From assembly GCA_021129445.1 (NCBI GenBank), contig JAJOLG010000033.1, forward strand, positions 1 to 7,132: 7,132 bases of DNA, written 5' to 3'. The notes beneath the pieces were generated by a model. The model was given only the letters and a program-made list of their open reading frames with translations, had not been told where the DNA came from and searched no databases. The translations under genes were made by a program, and so were the position numbers. Within the stretch, counting starts at the first letter, position 1. Every line of letters starts with the position of its first letter. This document shows, piece by piece, positions 1 through 7,128 of this stretch. Source of the DNA: Candidatus Altimarinota bacterium (GTDB taxonomy: Bacteria; Patescibacteriota; Gracilibacteria; GCA-2401425; JAJOLG01).

Positions 1-992
1 CTAAAACCTCATCATCAATGAAATATATTTTCTACAAACGAAATAACTTTTGGAATCACTCAATCTTCTCAATCATTTGTAAAAATTGAAAAATGATTTG
101 TTTTAAATTTTATCAATCAATCTTCACAAAAAACATCAGAAATTCAATCATCTTTCCACTCTCAATTATCAAAATATTTTATAAAATTTCTATCAAAACA
201 TTTTTCAACATTAAATTCAACATCTGCTGGTTGCGATAAATAAATATGATTTTCAAAACCTCAAATTGAGATAATTTTTGATTCTGGTTTTAAATTTTTT
301 GATAAATTTTTAAAAACTTCTTTGTTTAATTCCTTTGGCGGTAAAAACATTCAAGTAAAATTTTTAAATTCAAGTCATTTTGGAAATTTTACTTTTGATC
401 AAGTTGATGAAATTTCTAAATCAAAATTTAATTTTTTAGATTCAATTAAAACAGGTATGTCCACTGCAACAAATCAAGTTTTTGAAGAAATTTTTACAAT
501 ATTTTTAATATTTTCTCAAATCTTTTCTCAAAAATAATTTCAAAAAATTTGGTTTTCTGTTGAAAAATTTCAATCTAAAATATTTTCTTTTTTAGAAAAA
601 ATTATTTTTAAAAAAATTTCATTATTCGGAATTTCTAAAAAATTTTTATCCAAATCAGAAAATTTTTTATGCCATATAAAAAAAATTTTATCATCCTTTT
701 CAAAAAAATTTTCTAAATGCAAAAATTTTTCATTTACAAAAACTCATTCAGTTTGAACGTTTTCAAAAATAAATTTCGAATTATCAAAAAACAAATCAAA
801 TTGAAATCATGCAATTTGATTTTCAAGATTAAAATTTTGTGCTCTTAAATTTAAAATAAAATTTCAATCTTCAATTTCTTTTTCTAAAATTATCTTTGGA
901 GAAAAATCAACTTGAACAAAATCGTCAGCAAAAACTTTTTCTTGCATAAATCAAAAAATTATTACAAAAAATAAAATTTTAATTCTCCACAT
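1..992 (-). CDS. Secreted cohesin-like surface protein, C-terminus beyond the window
   Basis: Translated with UGA as glycine, this frame is open for 330 codons from ATG at 992 to the window edge. Residues 1-22 form a signal peptide: basic start WRIK, hydrophobic core, and a VFA cleavage site before DD. Residues 25-150 look like a cohesin beta-sandwich, with IAGFQFDLFFD at 60-70 and later KIFFIW, the pattern of the cohesin GGFQFxLxYD strand and its following 'I-S-F-x-W' strand. Residues 165-310 are a second, unassigned beta-rich part that ends in TNHFSIFT (298-305), a closing strand often seen in bacterial surface proteins. A glycine run (326-329, three encoded by TGA) begins what may be a linker. 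The start overlaps the end of the upstream gene by 14 bases, which suggests translational coupling. Export and beta-sandwich character are solid; the cohesin assignment is my reading of motifs. The missing C-terminus could hold a dockerin or an anchor. Confidence 0.72.
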
Positions 993-2070
993 TTCACATT
1001 CTAACTTTTGTAAAAATTAAATTTCAGGTAGAAGTTTGTAAATTATTTAAATCAAAAGATGTTTTTACATTTCATAAATTTTGACAAGACACATTTCAAA
1101 GTAAAAACTTAAAATTTCATGACGGCAAAGGTGTATTTTGAGACAAATATCTTCTAATTTTTATAATATCTAAAACTGAAATTTTTCAATCTCAATTTAC
1201 ATCAGAAGCTACACAATTATATCAATTTGTGAATTCCTCAGATTTTATAATATTTTTTTGAATTTTCAAAATATCGCCTGTTCAAACCGTATTTTCCTCA
1301 TATCAATCAATAATTCAAGCGGTTAATTCAAAATTTTGTCATTTAACAAGATATCAAAACAAATATCATACTGAATTTGAAATTTCTTCTAAAATGGAAT
1401 TATCTGTTTTATTTTTCAAAAAAATTTTTCATCATGTAAAAATTGTTCAATCTGGATTTAAAATTTTTCCTCAAATTGTTAAATTTTCTTGAATAAAAAA
1501 TGTTTTTACATCTTCCAAATTATTTGATAAATCATTTCAATTTCAATCTCAAAGCTCATTAATTTTTAAAACCAAATTTGATCAATCTCAAATATTTCCA
1601 ATAACAGAACAATTAAAATCAAGAATTTTTCACGATCAAAAACTCAAAACTCAATTATTATTATCGTCCCAAACTAAGGAAATAAATCATGTTCAAAAAT
1701 TTACCTCTGAGCTTCATAAAGTTAAAACAGCTTTTTTATCCAAATTTTGACAATTTAATTGAGAACTATCATAATTTAATTCCAATTCAAATCATCAGAT
1801 ATTATTGAAATTTTCTACTAAAACTGGAATTTTAATATTTGTTCAATTAAATCAAATTAAATTTTTTTCTATTTGAATTGATGTACAAGTTCATCAAGAA
1901 CAAGCGATTTCTTCATAAGTTCAATAGAAAACTTTTAATGCATCATATTCAGAAAAATCAGATGTTAAACTTAAATCAATTTCATTTCACGCTAAATCTT
2001 TAATTCAAATTCAAGCATTATTTTTCACTCTTAAATCAGAATTTATTCATTTATTAATGGTTAATCCAGT
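979..2070 (-). pseudogene. C-terminal part of a split surface protein: cohesin, CarboxypepD_reg-like and dockerin domains
   Basis: This is the continuation, in the same frame, of the gene that starts at 2430, after an in-frame TAA at codon 120. Numbered on the whole frame: residues 121-160 finish the N-terminal Ig-like domain (ending GIKDLAGNEIDL). Residues 178-315 are a cohesin-type domain with IKIPVLVENFNNIGGFELEL around 200-218, then a YD and an 'ISLVWDD' strand. Residues 317-374 resemble a carboxypeptidase-regulatory-like fold (TIGGKILNPDGTIFTGGKI). Residues 383-425 are a dockerin: a degenerate first half GDILKIQKNII and a canonical second half DVNGDGKISVLD (410-421) followed by IIKIRRYL. 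The tail ends NVEN. No ATG follows the stop until four codons before the end; a GTG at codon 135 could start translation but would give no signal peptide. So this part is probably not exported unless the stop is read through or is a sequencing error. Domain calls rest on visible motifs. Confidence 0.75.
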
Positions 2071-2430
2071 TTATGTTTTATAAAAATTTGTAATTGTGAC
2101 TTTTAAAATATTTCATTGAATTATTTCTGAATTTAAAATATCAGAAGAAATATCAGCGGCCGACGAAACAGAGTTTTCTTTAAATCATCAAGCTTGCGAA
2201 GCAATCCTAAAAACAGATTTTACCAAAGTTCAAGTTAAAGTTTCATTAAATTTTATATAAATCGTATCTATCTTATTATTTCAATCTGAATCAAAAAATC
2301 TTAATTCCTCTGCTGTGGGTGGTGTAGTATCATCTGCATTTACAAAAAATATTCATTGAAAAATGAGAATTCAAGTAATAATTCATCAAAAAAATTTCTT
2401 AAAAAAATTTTGTTTAAACACTATTTTCAT
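2071..2430 (-). CDS. N-terminal fragment of the split cohesin-dockerin protein (119 aa, signal peptide)
   Basis: ATG at 2430 opens a 119-codon frame that ends at TAA 2071-2073. Residues 1-32 are a signal peptide: a basic N-region with two KK/FKQ stretches, a hydrophobic core GIITGILIFQGIFF and a VNA cleavage site before DDTTPP. The mature part contains DSDGNNKIDTIYIKFNETL (48-66), the pattern of Ig-like surface domains with a 'D-x-D-x-N-x-x-I-D-x-I' loop followed by a beta strand. The domain is cut at FYKT and resumes as TGLTI directly after the stop in the same frame, so this is half a fold and not a natural end. The start lies about 33 bases downstream of a good sigma-70 type promoter. Expressed alone, the fragment would be exported but probably would not fold. 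It could also be the start of one intact protein if the TAA is an assembly or sequencing error. Confidence 0.65.
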
Positions 2431-2469
2431 GGAAAAATAATTAATGTTTTTATTTTAAAATCTTTAAGT

Positions 2470-2498
2470 ATTATTTAAGGTAATTTCTTTGTAGTCAA
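2470..2498 (-). promoter_or_regulatory. Promoter of the surface-protein genes
   Basis: On the minus strand, TTGACT (2493-2498) is a -35 element matching five of six consensus bases. It is followed after exactly 17 bases by AATAAT (2470-2475), a -10 element matching five of six. Initiation would fall near 2462-2464, giving a leader of about 33 bases before the ATG at 2430. The site lies between the terminator of the ribosomal operon and the first surface gene, so that pair is probably a separate transcription unit. Confidence 0.6.
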
Positions 2499-2577
2499 AT
2501 TTTTATTTATCTTTAAAATTTTATTTAAAAACCTTTTTGATTTTTTAAAATTTATTTTAAATCAATATAGCATTAAT

Positions 2578-2604
2578 AAAAAAAACCTCCATCAGGAGGT
2601 TTTT
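2578..2604 (-). terminator. Intrinsic terminator of the ribosomal protein operon
   Basis: AAAAACCTCC (2581-2590) and GGAGGTTTTT (2595-2604) form a perfect 10-bp stem with a four-base loop. On the minus strand the stem runs directly into a further run of U before ATTAATG. It begins 9 bases past the rpsI stop codon. Its GC-rich core stands out in very AT-rich surroundings. The shape is symmetric, but no plus-strand transcript is evident that would need it. Confidence 0.9.
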
Positions 2605-2612
2605 AATTGTAA

Positions 2613-3074
2613 TTATCTCTTAACCCAAGTAGAAGCTTTTCTCGCTCTTTTTAATCAAGGTTTTTGTCTTTCTTTTGTTCTATCATCTCTTGTAATTTGA
2701 TCTTCCTTTTTCAAGATAGATTTTAATGATTCATCAGAAACTAAAAGCGCTCTTGCAATTCAGTGTCTCACTGCATCAGCCTGTGAAAACATTCATCATC
2801 ATTTCACTTTAACTGTAAAATTAAAATCTTTTACTTTTCAAGTTTGAACAAGTGAAGATTTAATTAATTCAAGTAAATGAACAACTGATTGAAAATATTT
2901 TTCAACTGATAATCAGTTTACAATAATTTCTCATTTTCATTTTTCATACATTCTAATTCTTGCAATTGAAGATTTTCTTTTTCAAGTTGCATTGTAATAT
3001 TTTCAAGAATACAAAGAATGCATATCTTTTGACTCTTTTCTGTCTACTATTTTTATTTTTTTAACTGTTTTCAT
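2613..3074 (-). CDS. rpsI: 30S ribosomal protein S9
   Basis: S9 is a component of the small-subunit head; its C-terminal tail reaches the P-site tRNA. With UGA as glycine the protein has 153 residues. The conserved blocks are YYNATGKRKSSAIRIR (26-41), TVKVKGGG ending at 94, QADAVRHGIARALL, TRDDR and the basic tail KPGLKRARKASTWVKR. All three glycines of KGGG, and those of RHG (105) and KPG (140), are TGA codons, which are the strongest recoding markers in the window. The ATG at 3074 lies 2 bases after the rplM stop, pointing to coupled translation of the usual L13-S9 pair. The alternative ATG at 3023 would give 136 residues, nearer the usual family length of about 130, so the first 17 residues are uncertain. 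It is the last gene before the terminator. Confidence 0.96.
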
Positions 3075-3076
3075 AA

Positions 3077-3505
3077 TTAAATATTTAGCATTTCTGGTTT
3101 TTGAGCTTCAAATTTGTGATCTGTTCAAGTAACAAGTTTTAATCTTAACATTATTCATTTTTTCAACTTATTATTTGGAAGCATTCACGCAACAGCATGT
3201 TCTAATGGGAAAGTTGGAATTTTTTCTAGTCTATCTTCAAGAGTAAATGTTTTTAAACCATCTTTTGCATATCTCGAATGTCTGTAGTATTTTTTATCTA
3301 ACATTTTATTTCATGTAACATGAAATTTATCAGCATTTTGTACTATAACATAATCTCAAGTATCAACATGAGGTGTAAAATCTGCTTTATTTTTTCATCT
3401 TAAAACTTTTGCAATTTCCACTGCAAGTTTTCATAGAGTTTTTCATTCAGCATTAACAATATACCATTTTCTATTTTCCGGTTTTTTAGCTACGAAAGTT
3501 TTCAT
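3077..3505 (-). CDS. rplM: 50S ribosomal protein L13
   Basis: L13 is an early-assembly protein of the large subunit that binds 23S rRNA. The 142-residue product has the usual family length and blocks: KWYIVNAEGKTLGKLAVEIA (13-32), GDYVIVQNADKFHVTGNK (50-67), KKYYRHSRY, the L13 signature HAVAGMLPNNKL (103-114) and the ending FEAQKPEMLNI. Gly107 in the signature and Gly65 are TGA codons; Trp14 is TGG, which rules out UGA as tryptophan. The start is 21 bases after the rplQ stop, and the stop is 2 bases before rpsI. The usual 'HSGYPGG' loop reads HSRYAKDG here, a mild divergence. No Shine-Dalgarno sequence is visible before the ATG. Confidence 0.96.
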
Positions 3506-3526
3506 CTATTTTTATATATTAATGTT

Positions 3527-3880
3527 CTAAACTAATTGTAATACAACTTTTTCTGCACCATCTCATGGCCTTGCTCAAAGTTTAACAATTCTTGTAAATC
3601 AAGACTGTCTATCTTTATATTTATCATGTAATTCATCCAAAATAATTTTAGATGCATCTTCTCAATAAAGATGTTTTTTAAGATAACGAATAGCATTCAT
3701 TTTATCTTTTCATTTTGTTCTTGCAATCATTTTATCAACAGCAGAAGCAGTTACCTTTGCTTTTACTTTTGTTGTTTCTATTGTTCAAGATACAATTAAA
3801 GCAGTAGATAAAGATCTAATTAAAGCTTTTAATTGAGCTGAATTCCTATTAATTCTTGTATTTTTAACTTGGTGTCTCAT
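3527..3880 (-). CDS. rplQ: 50S ribosomal protein L17
   Basis: L17 is a large-subunit protein near the peptide exit tunnel and normally follows rpoA, as here. The 117-residue product opens MRHQVKNTRINRNSAQLKAL, the family's N-terminal block, then has IETTKVKAK (34-42). It ends RPGDGAEKVVLQLV, matching the 'RxGDxAxxxxxELV' end of the family. Gly106 (the GD glycine) is TGA. It is the only gene here that ends in TAG, which shows that both UAG and UAA still terminate. The 61-base gap from rpoA includes a TATAAT hexamer at 3891-3896 on the minus strand but no convincing -35 element, so an internal promoter is only possible. Confidence 0.95.
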
Positions 3881-3941
3881 AATTTTTATATTATACTAAC
3901 TGTATAAAGTAATTTATAAATAAATTTTTTACAAACTTATC

Positions 3942-4907
3942 TTAATCTCAAAGTAATTTCATTCATTTTTTTGCAAGTGCATCTGAAACTTCATCCATTG
4001 CTTTCTTTCAGAAACCTCTAAATGTTCATAGTTTTGCTCTTGAACATTTTAATAATTCTTCAACTGATCAAATCTCTGCATTCAATAAAGCATTTAACGA
4101 TCTTGGTGATAAATTAAGAATTTCAATTGGAGTATAAATTTCTTTTTGTTCTTCTTGTTCTACCATTCAAGTTCTAGAAAAATCACTTACAAAATCTTCT
4201 TCAATAATCTCTTCTTCTTCATTAAATAAAGCAAAATATGAATTTAAAATATTTGAAGAAAATTTTAATGCATCAATTGATTCCATCGATCAATCAGTTT
4301 CTATTTCAATTTTCAATTCATCAAGGTTCATCATATCTCATACCCTGATTTGATCTACATCATATTTAACTTTTTGAACTGGAGAAAAGTTTGCATCAAT
4401 AAATATAAATTCAGATAAATCATCGTTTGTATTATTTTTTCTTTCTTTAACTGGAACATATCAAACTCATTTTTCAACCAATAAAGTCATTTCAAAATCT
4501 GTATTAGATGAAATTTCTGTAATTACAAAATCTTTATTTAAAACTTCAATATTTGCAGATGTTTCTATATCTCATGCAGTTATTGTTCAAGCTCATTTTT
4601 TCTTTATTGTCACAAATTCAGCATCTTTTCAAGATTTTTTAAATCTAACAAGTTTTAAATTTAAAATAATATCTAAAAGTGAATCTTTTATTCAATCAAC
4701 TGTTGAATAATCATTAGTAGCTCATTTTAATTTTACTGCAGTAATAGCAACTCAAGGAAGTGATGATAACAAAACTCTTCTTAAAGAATTTCACAATGTC
4801 ATTCAATATCAATTTGGAAGTGGTGAAAGTGTAAACAAAGAAGTATTATTTCATAAGTCTTCTGTATTAAACTTTGGTTTACCTATTGTTTCTTGAATTA
4901 TATGCAT
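3942..4907 (-). CDS. rpoA: DNA-directed RNA polymerase subunit alpha
   Basis: Alpha dimerises to scaffold RNA polymerase assembly; its C-terminal domain contacts UP-element DNA and activators. The 321-residue protein has the N-terminal domain block SPLPNGYGMTLGNSLRRVLL (28-47), GATNDYSTVDGIKDSLLDII, the insert strand GAGTITAGDIE, VEKGVGYVP and VDQIRVGD. A C-terminal domain follows (about 258-321: LNLSPRSLNALLNAEIGSVE, GFGKKAMDEV). Arg269 and Asn272 fall where E. coli alpha has the UP-element contacts Arg265 and Asn268. Glycines of GYG, LGN, LPG and VDG are TGA codons. The linker (229-257) is strongly acidic. The ATG at 4907 fits the family N-terminus, lies 48 bases after rpsD and has no Shine-Dalgarno sequence. 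The order rpsK-rpsD-rpoA-rplQ is the standard alpha operon. Confidence 0.97.
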
Positions 4908-4955
4908 AATAAAAGTGGTTTAATGTTAGTAAATTATATTTAATTTTATAATTTA

Positions 4956-5546
4956 TTATCTTGAATAATACTCAATTATTAAATGTGTTTTAATAGATTG
5001 TTCCATTTCATCAGCATTTGGAATTTCTACAATTTCTACAGATTTTCATTTATTATCTCATTTTAACCATTTAAACATTGGTTTAATATCTAAATTTTCA
5101 AATAAAGATGATTTTTTTAATTTATCTCTTAAAGATAAAACATCTCATTTTTTTACTTGAATTGATGGAATTGTAATTTTTCTTCAATTTAATAAAAAAT
5201 TTCAATGTGAAATCATTTGTCTAGCTTGTGTTCTAGAAACAGCTAATCAAGCTCTATAAATAATATTATCAACTCTTAACTCAATTTGTCTAATAAGCTC
5301 TTCTCATGTAATATTTGCAGATTTAACTGCTTTTTTATAATACATTTTGAATTGTTTTTCAGAAAGTCAAAAAGTATGTCTTGCAATTTGTTTTTCTCTT
5401 AATTGCATTCAATATTCTGATCTTTTTTTGAAAAACTTATTTTTTCAAGCTCTTTTTGCTATTATATTGTCAATCTTTGGAAGTCAAAATACATTAACTC
5501 ATAAAGATCTTGAAAGTTTTGCCTTTGAACCAAGAAATCTTGCCAT
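4956..5546 (-). CDS. rpsD: 30S ribosomal protein S4
   Basis: S4 is a primary 16S rRNA-binding protein that nucleates assembly of the small-subunit body; in many bacteria it also represses its own operon. The 196-residue product has the N-terminal GSKAKLSRSLGVNVFG segment and REKQIARHTFGLSEKQFKMY (50-69). The S4 RNA-binding domain reads RVDNIIYRAGLAVSRTQARQ (91-110), HGNFLLNGRKITIPS and VKKGD, and the protein ends HLIIEYYSR. At least 13 glycines are TGA codons, including those of RAG, SHG, LNG and KKG. The N-terminus lacks the four-cysteine zinc motif found in some S4 proteins. The start at 5546 lies 12 bases after the rpsK stop. The plus-strand open frame at 5347-5562 is only its antisense shadow. 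Confidence 0.97.
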
Positions 5547-5558
5547 ATTTTTATATTA

Positions 5559-5942
5559 TTAAATTCTTCTTACTCATTTTTGTCTACAACCATTATGAGG
5601 AATTCATGTAACATCAATTATTCAATTAAGTTCAAGTCATCATAAAATTAATCATCTAATTGCTTGCTCTCTTCATGGTCATATTCATTTTACATATACC
5701 ATTGCATCTTCAAATCAAAATGCTTTTGCTTTTTCCATTGCATTTTGTGCTGCAACTTGTCAAGCATAAGGAGTTGATTGCCTTGCTCATTTAAATCAAG
5801 AAGCTCAAGCTGTTGACCAAGTAATAACATCTCATTTTTTATCAGTAATTGTTACAATTGTATTATTGTAAGATGCATAAATATACACTCTTCAAGAACG
5901 AATATTTTTCTTTACTCTTTTTTTAGTATTTTTAATTCACAT
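5559..5942 (-). CDS. rpsK: 30S ribosomal protein S11
   Basis: S11 lines the small-subunit platform near the mRNA exit and the E site. The 127-residue product has RSGRVYIYASYNNTIVTITD (15-34), VITWSTAGASGFKGARQSTP (39-58), GQVAAQNAMEKA, VYVKGIGPGREQAIRGL and the family ending DVTGIPHNGCRQKGVRRI. TGA encodes glycine in SAG-like turns and in both glycines of GPGRE, and is even the second codon (ATG TGA). Trp42 is TGG. Gly113 replaces the proline common in 'DVTPIPHNGC'. Two TAA codons in a row end the gene (5556-5561), a tight double stop. It follows rpsM by 18 bases. Confidence 0.97.
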
Positions 5943-5960
5943 ATGTATTTTTTAAAAATA

Positions 5961-6338
5961 TTATTTTTTCTTTCAAGCTATTGCAACTCATCTTCTTCAA
6001 GATTTTTTCTTACGAGTTTTTGCATTAGTTTTAGTGTTTTGTCATCTAACAGGTAGTCACATTTTGTGTCTTCTTCATCTGTAAGATCAAATTTGTTGAA
6101 GTCTTTGAATATCCAAAGCTACAGATCTCTTTATATCAGATTCTGTATCAACTTTATCAAGTTCTCATCTGATTTTATCTAAATCAGCTTCACTTAACTC
6201 TTTAACTCTTAATTCTGGATTAACTTTAGTAGTTTCTAAAATTTTTGCAGATGTAGTTTTTCAAACTCACATAATATATGTAAGTGAAAATAAAACTTTT
6301 TTATTATCCGGTATATTTACTCAAGCTATACGAGCCAT
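5961..6338 (-). CDS. rpsM: 30S ribosomal protein S13
   Basis: S13 sits at the top of the small-subunit head, contacts 16S rRNA and the P-site tRNA, and forms bridges to the large subunit. The 125-residue product opens MARIAGVNIPDNKKVLFSLT, then YIMGVGKTTSAKIL (helix-two-turn-helix segment). The C-terminal block reads GSYRGRRHKMGLPVRGQNTK (84-103), followed by the usual RGQ-NTKTNAKTRK tail and a basic end AGKKK. The glycines of IAG, MGVG, YRG, MGLP and VRGQ are TGA. It starts 23 bases after rpmJ and precedes rpsK, the conserved order. No Shine-Dalgarno sequence precedes the ATG. Confidence 0.97.
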
Positions 6339-6361
6339 AATATATAAATATTAAATATTAA

Positions 6362-6475
6362 TTAGATTTGTCTTTGTTTGTGCTTTTTAGTTGCACAAAT
6401 AACTCTAACAACTCATTTTCTTTTTATCACTTTGCATTTTGGGCAAATTTTTTTTACTGATGCTCTTACTTTCAT
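6362..6475 (-). CDS. rpmJ: 50S ribosomal protein L36
   Basis: L36 is the smallest large-subunit protein, a zinc-ribbon that packs against 23S rRNA. The 37-residue product is MKVRASVKKICPKCKVIKRK followed by GVVRVICATKKHKQRQI. It keeps the full zinc set Cys11, Cys14, Cys27 and His32, so it is the zinc-binding type. Gly21 is TGA. Length and start match the family exactly. It lies 23 bases before rpsM and 133 bases after infA; that spacer is about 95 percent A+T, with seven G or C bases by my count. Confidence 0.97.
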
Positions 6476-6608
6476 AATTTTCTGATTAGTAATTTGAAAA
6501 TTTATTTTATTAAAAAAATTTTTTATTATCTAAATTTTTTTAAAATTATTTTTTTATTTTATAAAAATTTTATTTATACAATAAAATTTTTAAATAACTA
6601 AATTTTTT

Positions 6609-6896
6609 TTATTCTGTTAAAAAATCTTGTAAATCTTGATCATCTTTTAATTTTTGATCATTCCATCATCTAAATCTAGTGCTTATCCTTCATTTATCTA
6701 AACTATATGGAGAAATTTCAACTTTTACCAAATCTCATAATAAGATTTTTATGTAATGCATTCTCATTTTTCAATTAATTTGACATAAAATTTCTAGTCA
6801 TTCAACTGCTCATTTTAAAACTTTAACTTTAAAAGATGCATTTCATAAACATTCTATAACCTCTCAAAGTACAATAATTGAATCGCTTTTTGCCAT
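6609..6896 (-). CDS. infA: Translation initiation factor IF-1
   Basis: IF-1 is an OB-fold protein that binds the 30S A site and helps IF-2 and IF-3 select the start codon. The 95-residue product shows the family core in order: VLGEVIECLGNASFKVKVL (9-27), CQINGKMRMHYIKILLGDLV (38-57), KVEISPYSLDKGRISTRFR (58-76). Glycines of LGE, LGN, NGK, LGD and KGR are TGA codons. Most IF-1 proteins have about 72 residues and end near 'RITYRxK'. This one continues with GWNDQKLKDDQDLQDFLTE (77-95), an acidic extension. The ATG at 6896 gives the standard MAKSDSI N-terminus. It is the first protein gene after the 5S rRNA, 85 bases downstream. Confidence 0.95.
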
Positions 6897-6932
6897 TTAG
6901 TTTTGATATTAAATAATTTTTAATTTAAAATA

Positions 6933-7128
<196 letters not shown>

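Noticed and set aside
322-537. Plus-strand open frame of 71 codons
   Set aside because: It lies wholly antisense to the exported surface-protein gene at 1-992, resembles no family, and its phenylalanine/asparagine-rich product reflects the AT-rich complement.
2071-2073. UAA reassigned to an amino acid
   Set aside because: UAA ends rpsI, rplM, rpoA, rpsD, rpsK, rpsM, rpmJ and infA at their expected family C-termini, so the internal UAA is an ordinary stop.
2071-2430. Natural short secreted protein of 119 residues
   Set aside because: The domain is cut mid-fold and its remainder continues in the same frame directly after the stop, so a split gene explains it better.
3891-3907. Hairpin TTATAC-TAACT-GTATAA with a TATAAT box before rplQ
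   Set aside because: A six-pair A/T stem is too weak for a terminator, and no -35 element stands at a suitable distance; such motifs are expected by chance here.
4933-4938. TATAAT box upstream of rpoA on the minus strand
   Set aside because: It lacks a credible -35 element and lies within a normal intra-operon gap.
5347-5562. Plus-strand open frame of 71 codons
   Set aside because: It is the antisense of rpsD, whose minus-strand frame is unmistakably ribosomal protein S4.
2613-6896. UGA as tryptophan (mycoplasma-type code 4)
   Set aside because: UGA falls on conserved glycines, not tryptophans, and conserved tryptophans in L13, S11, S4 and S9 are TGG.
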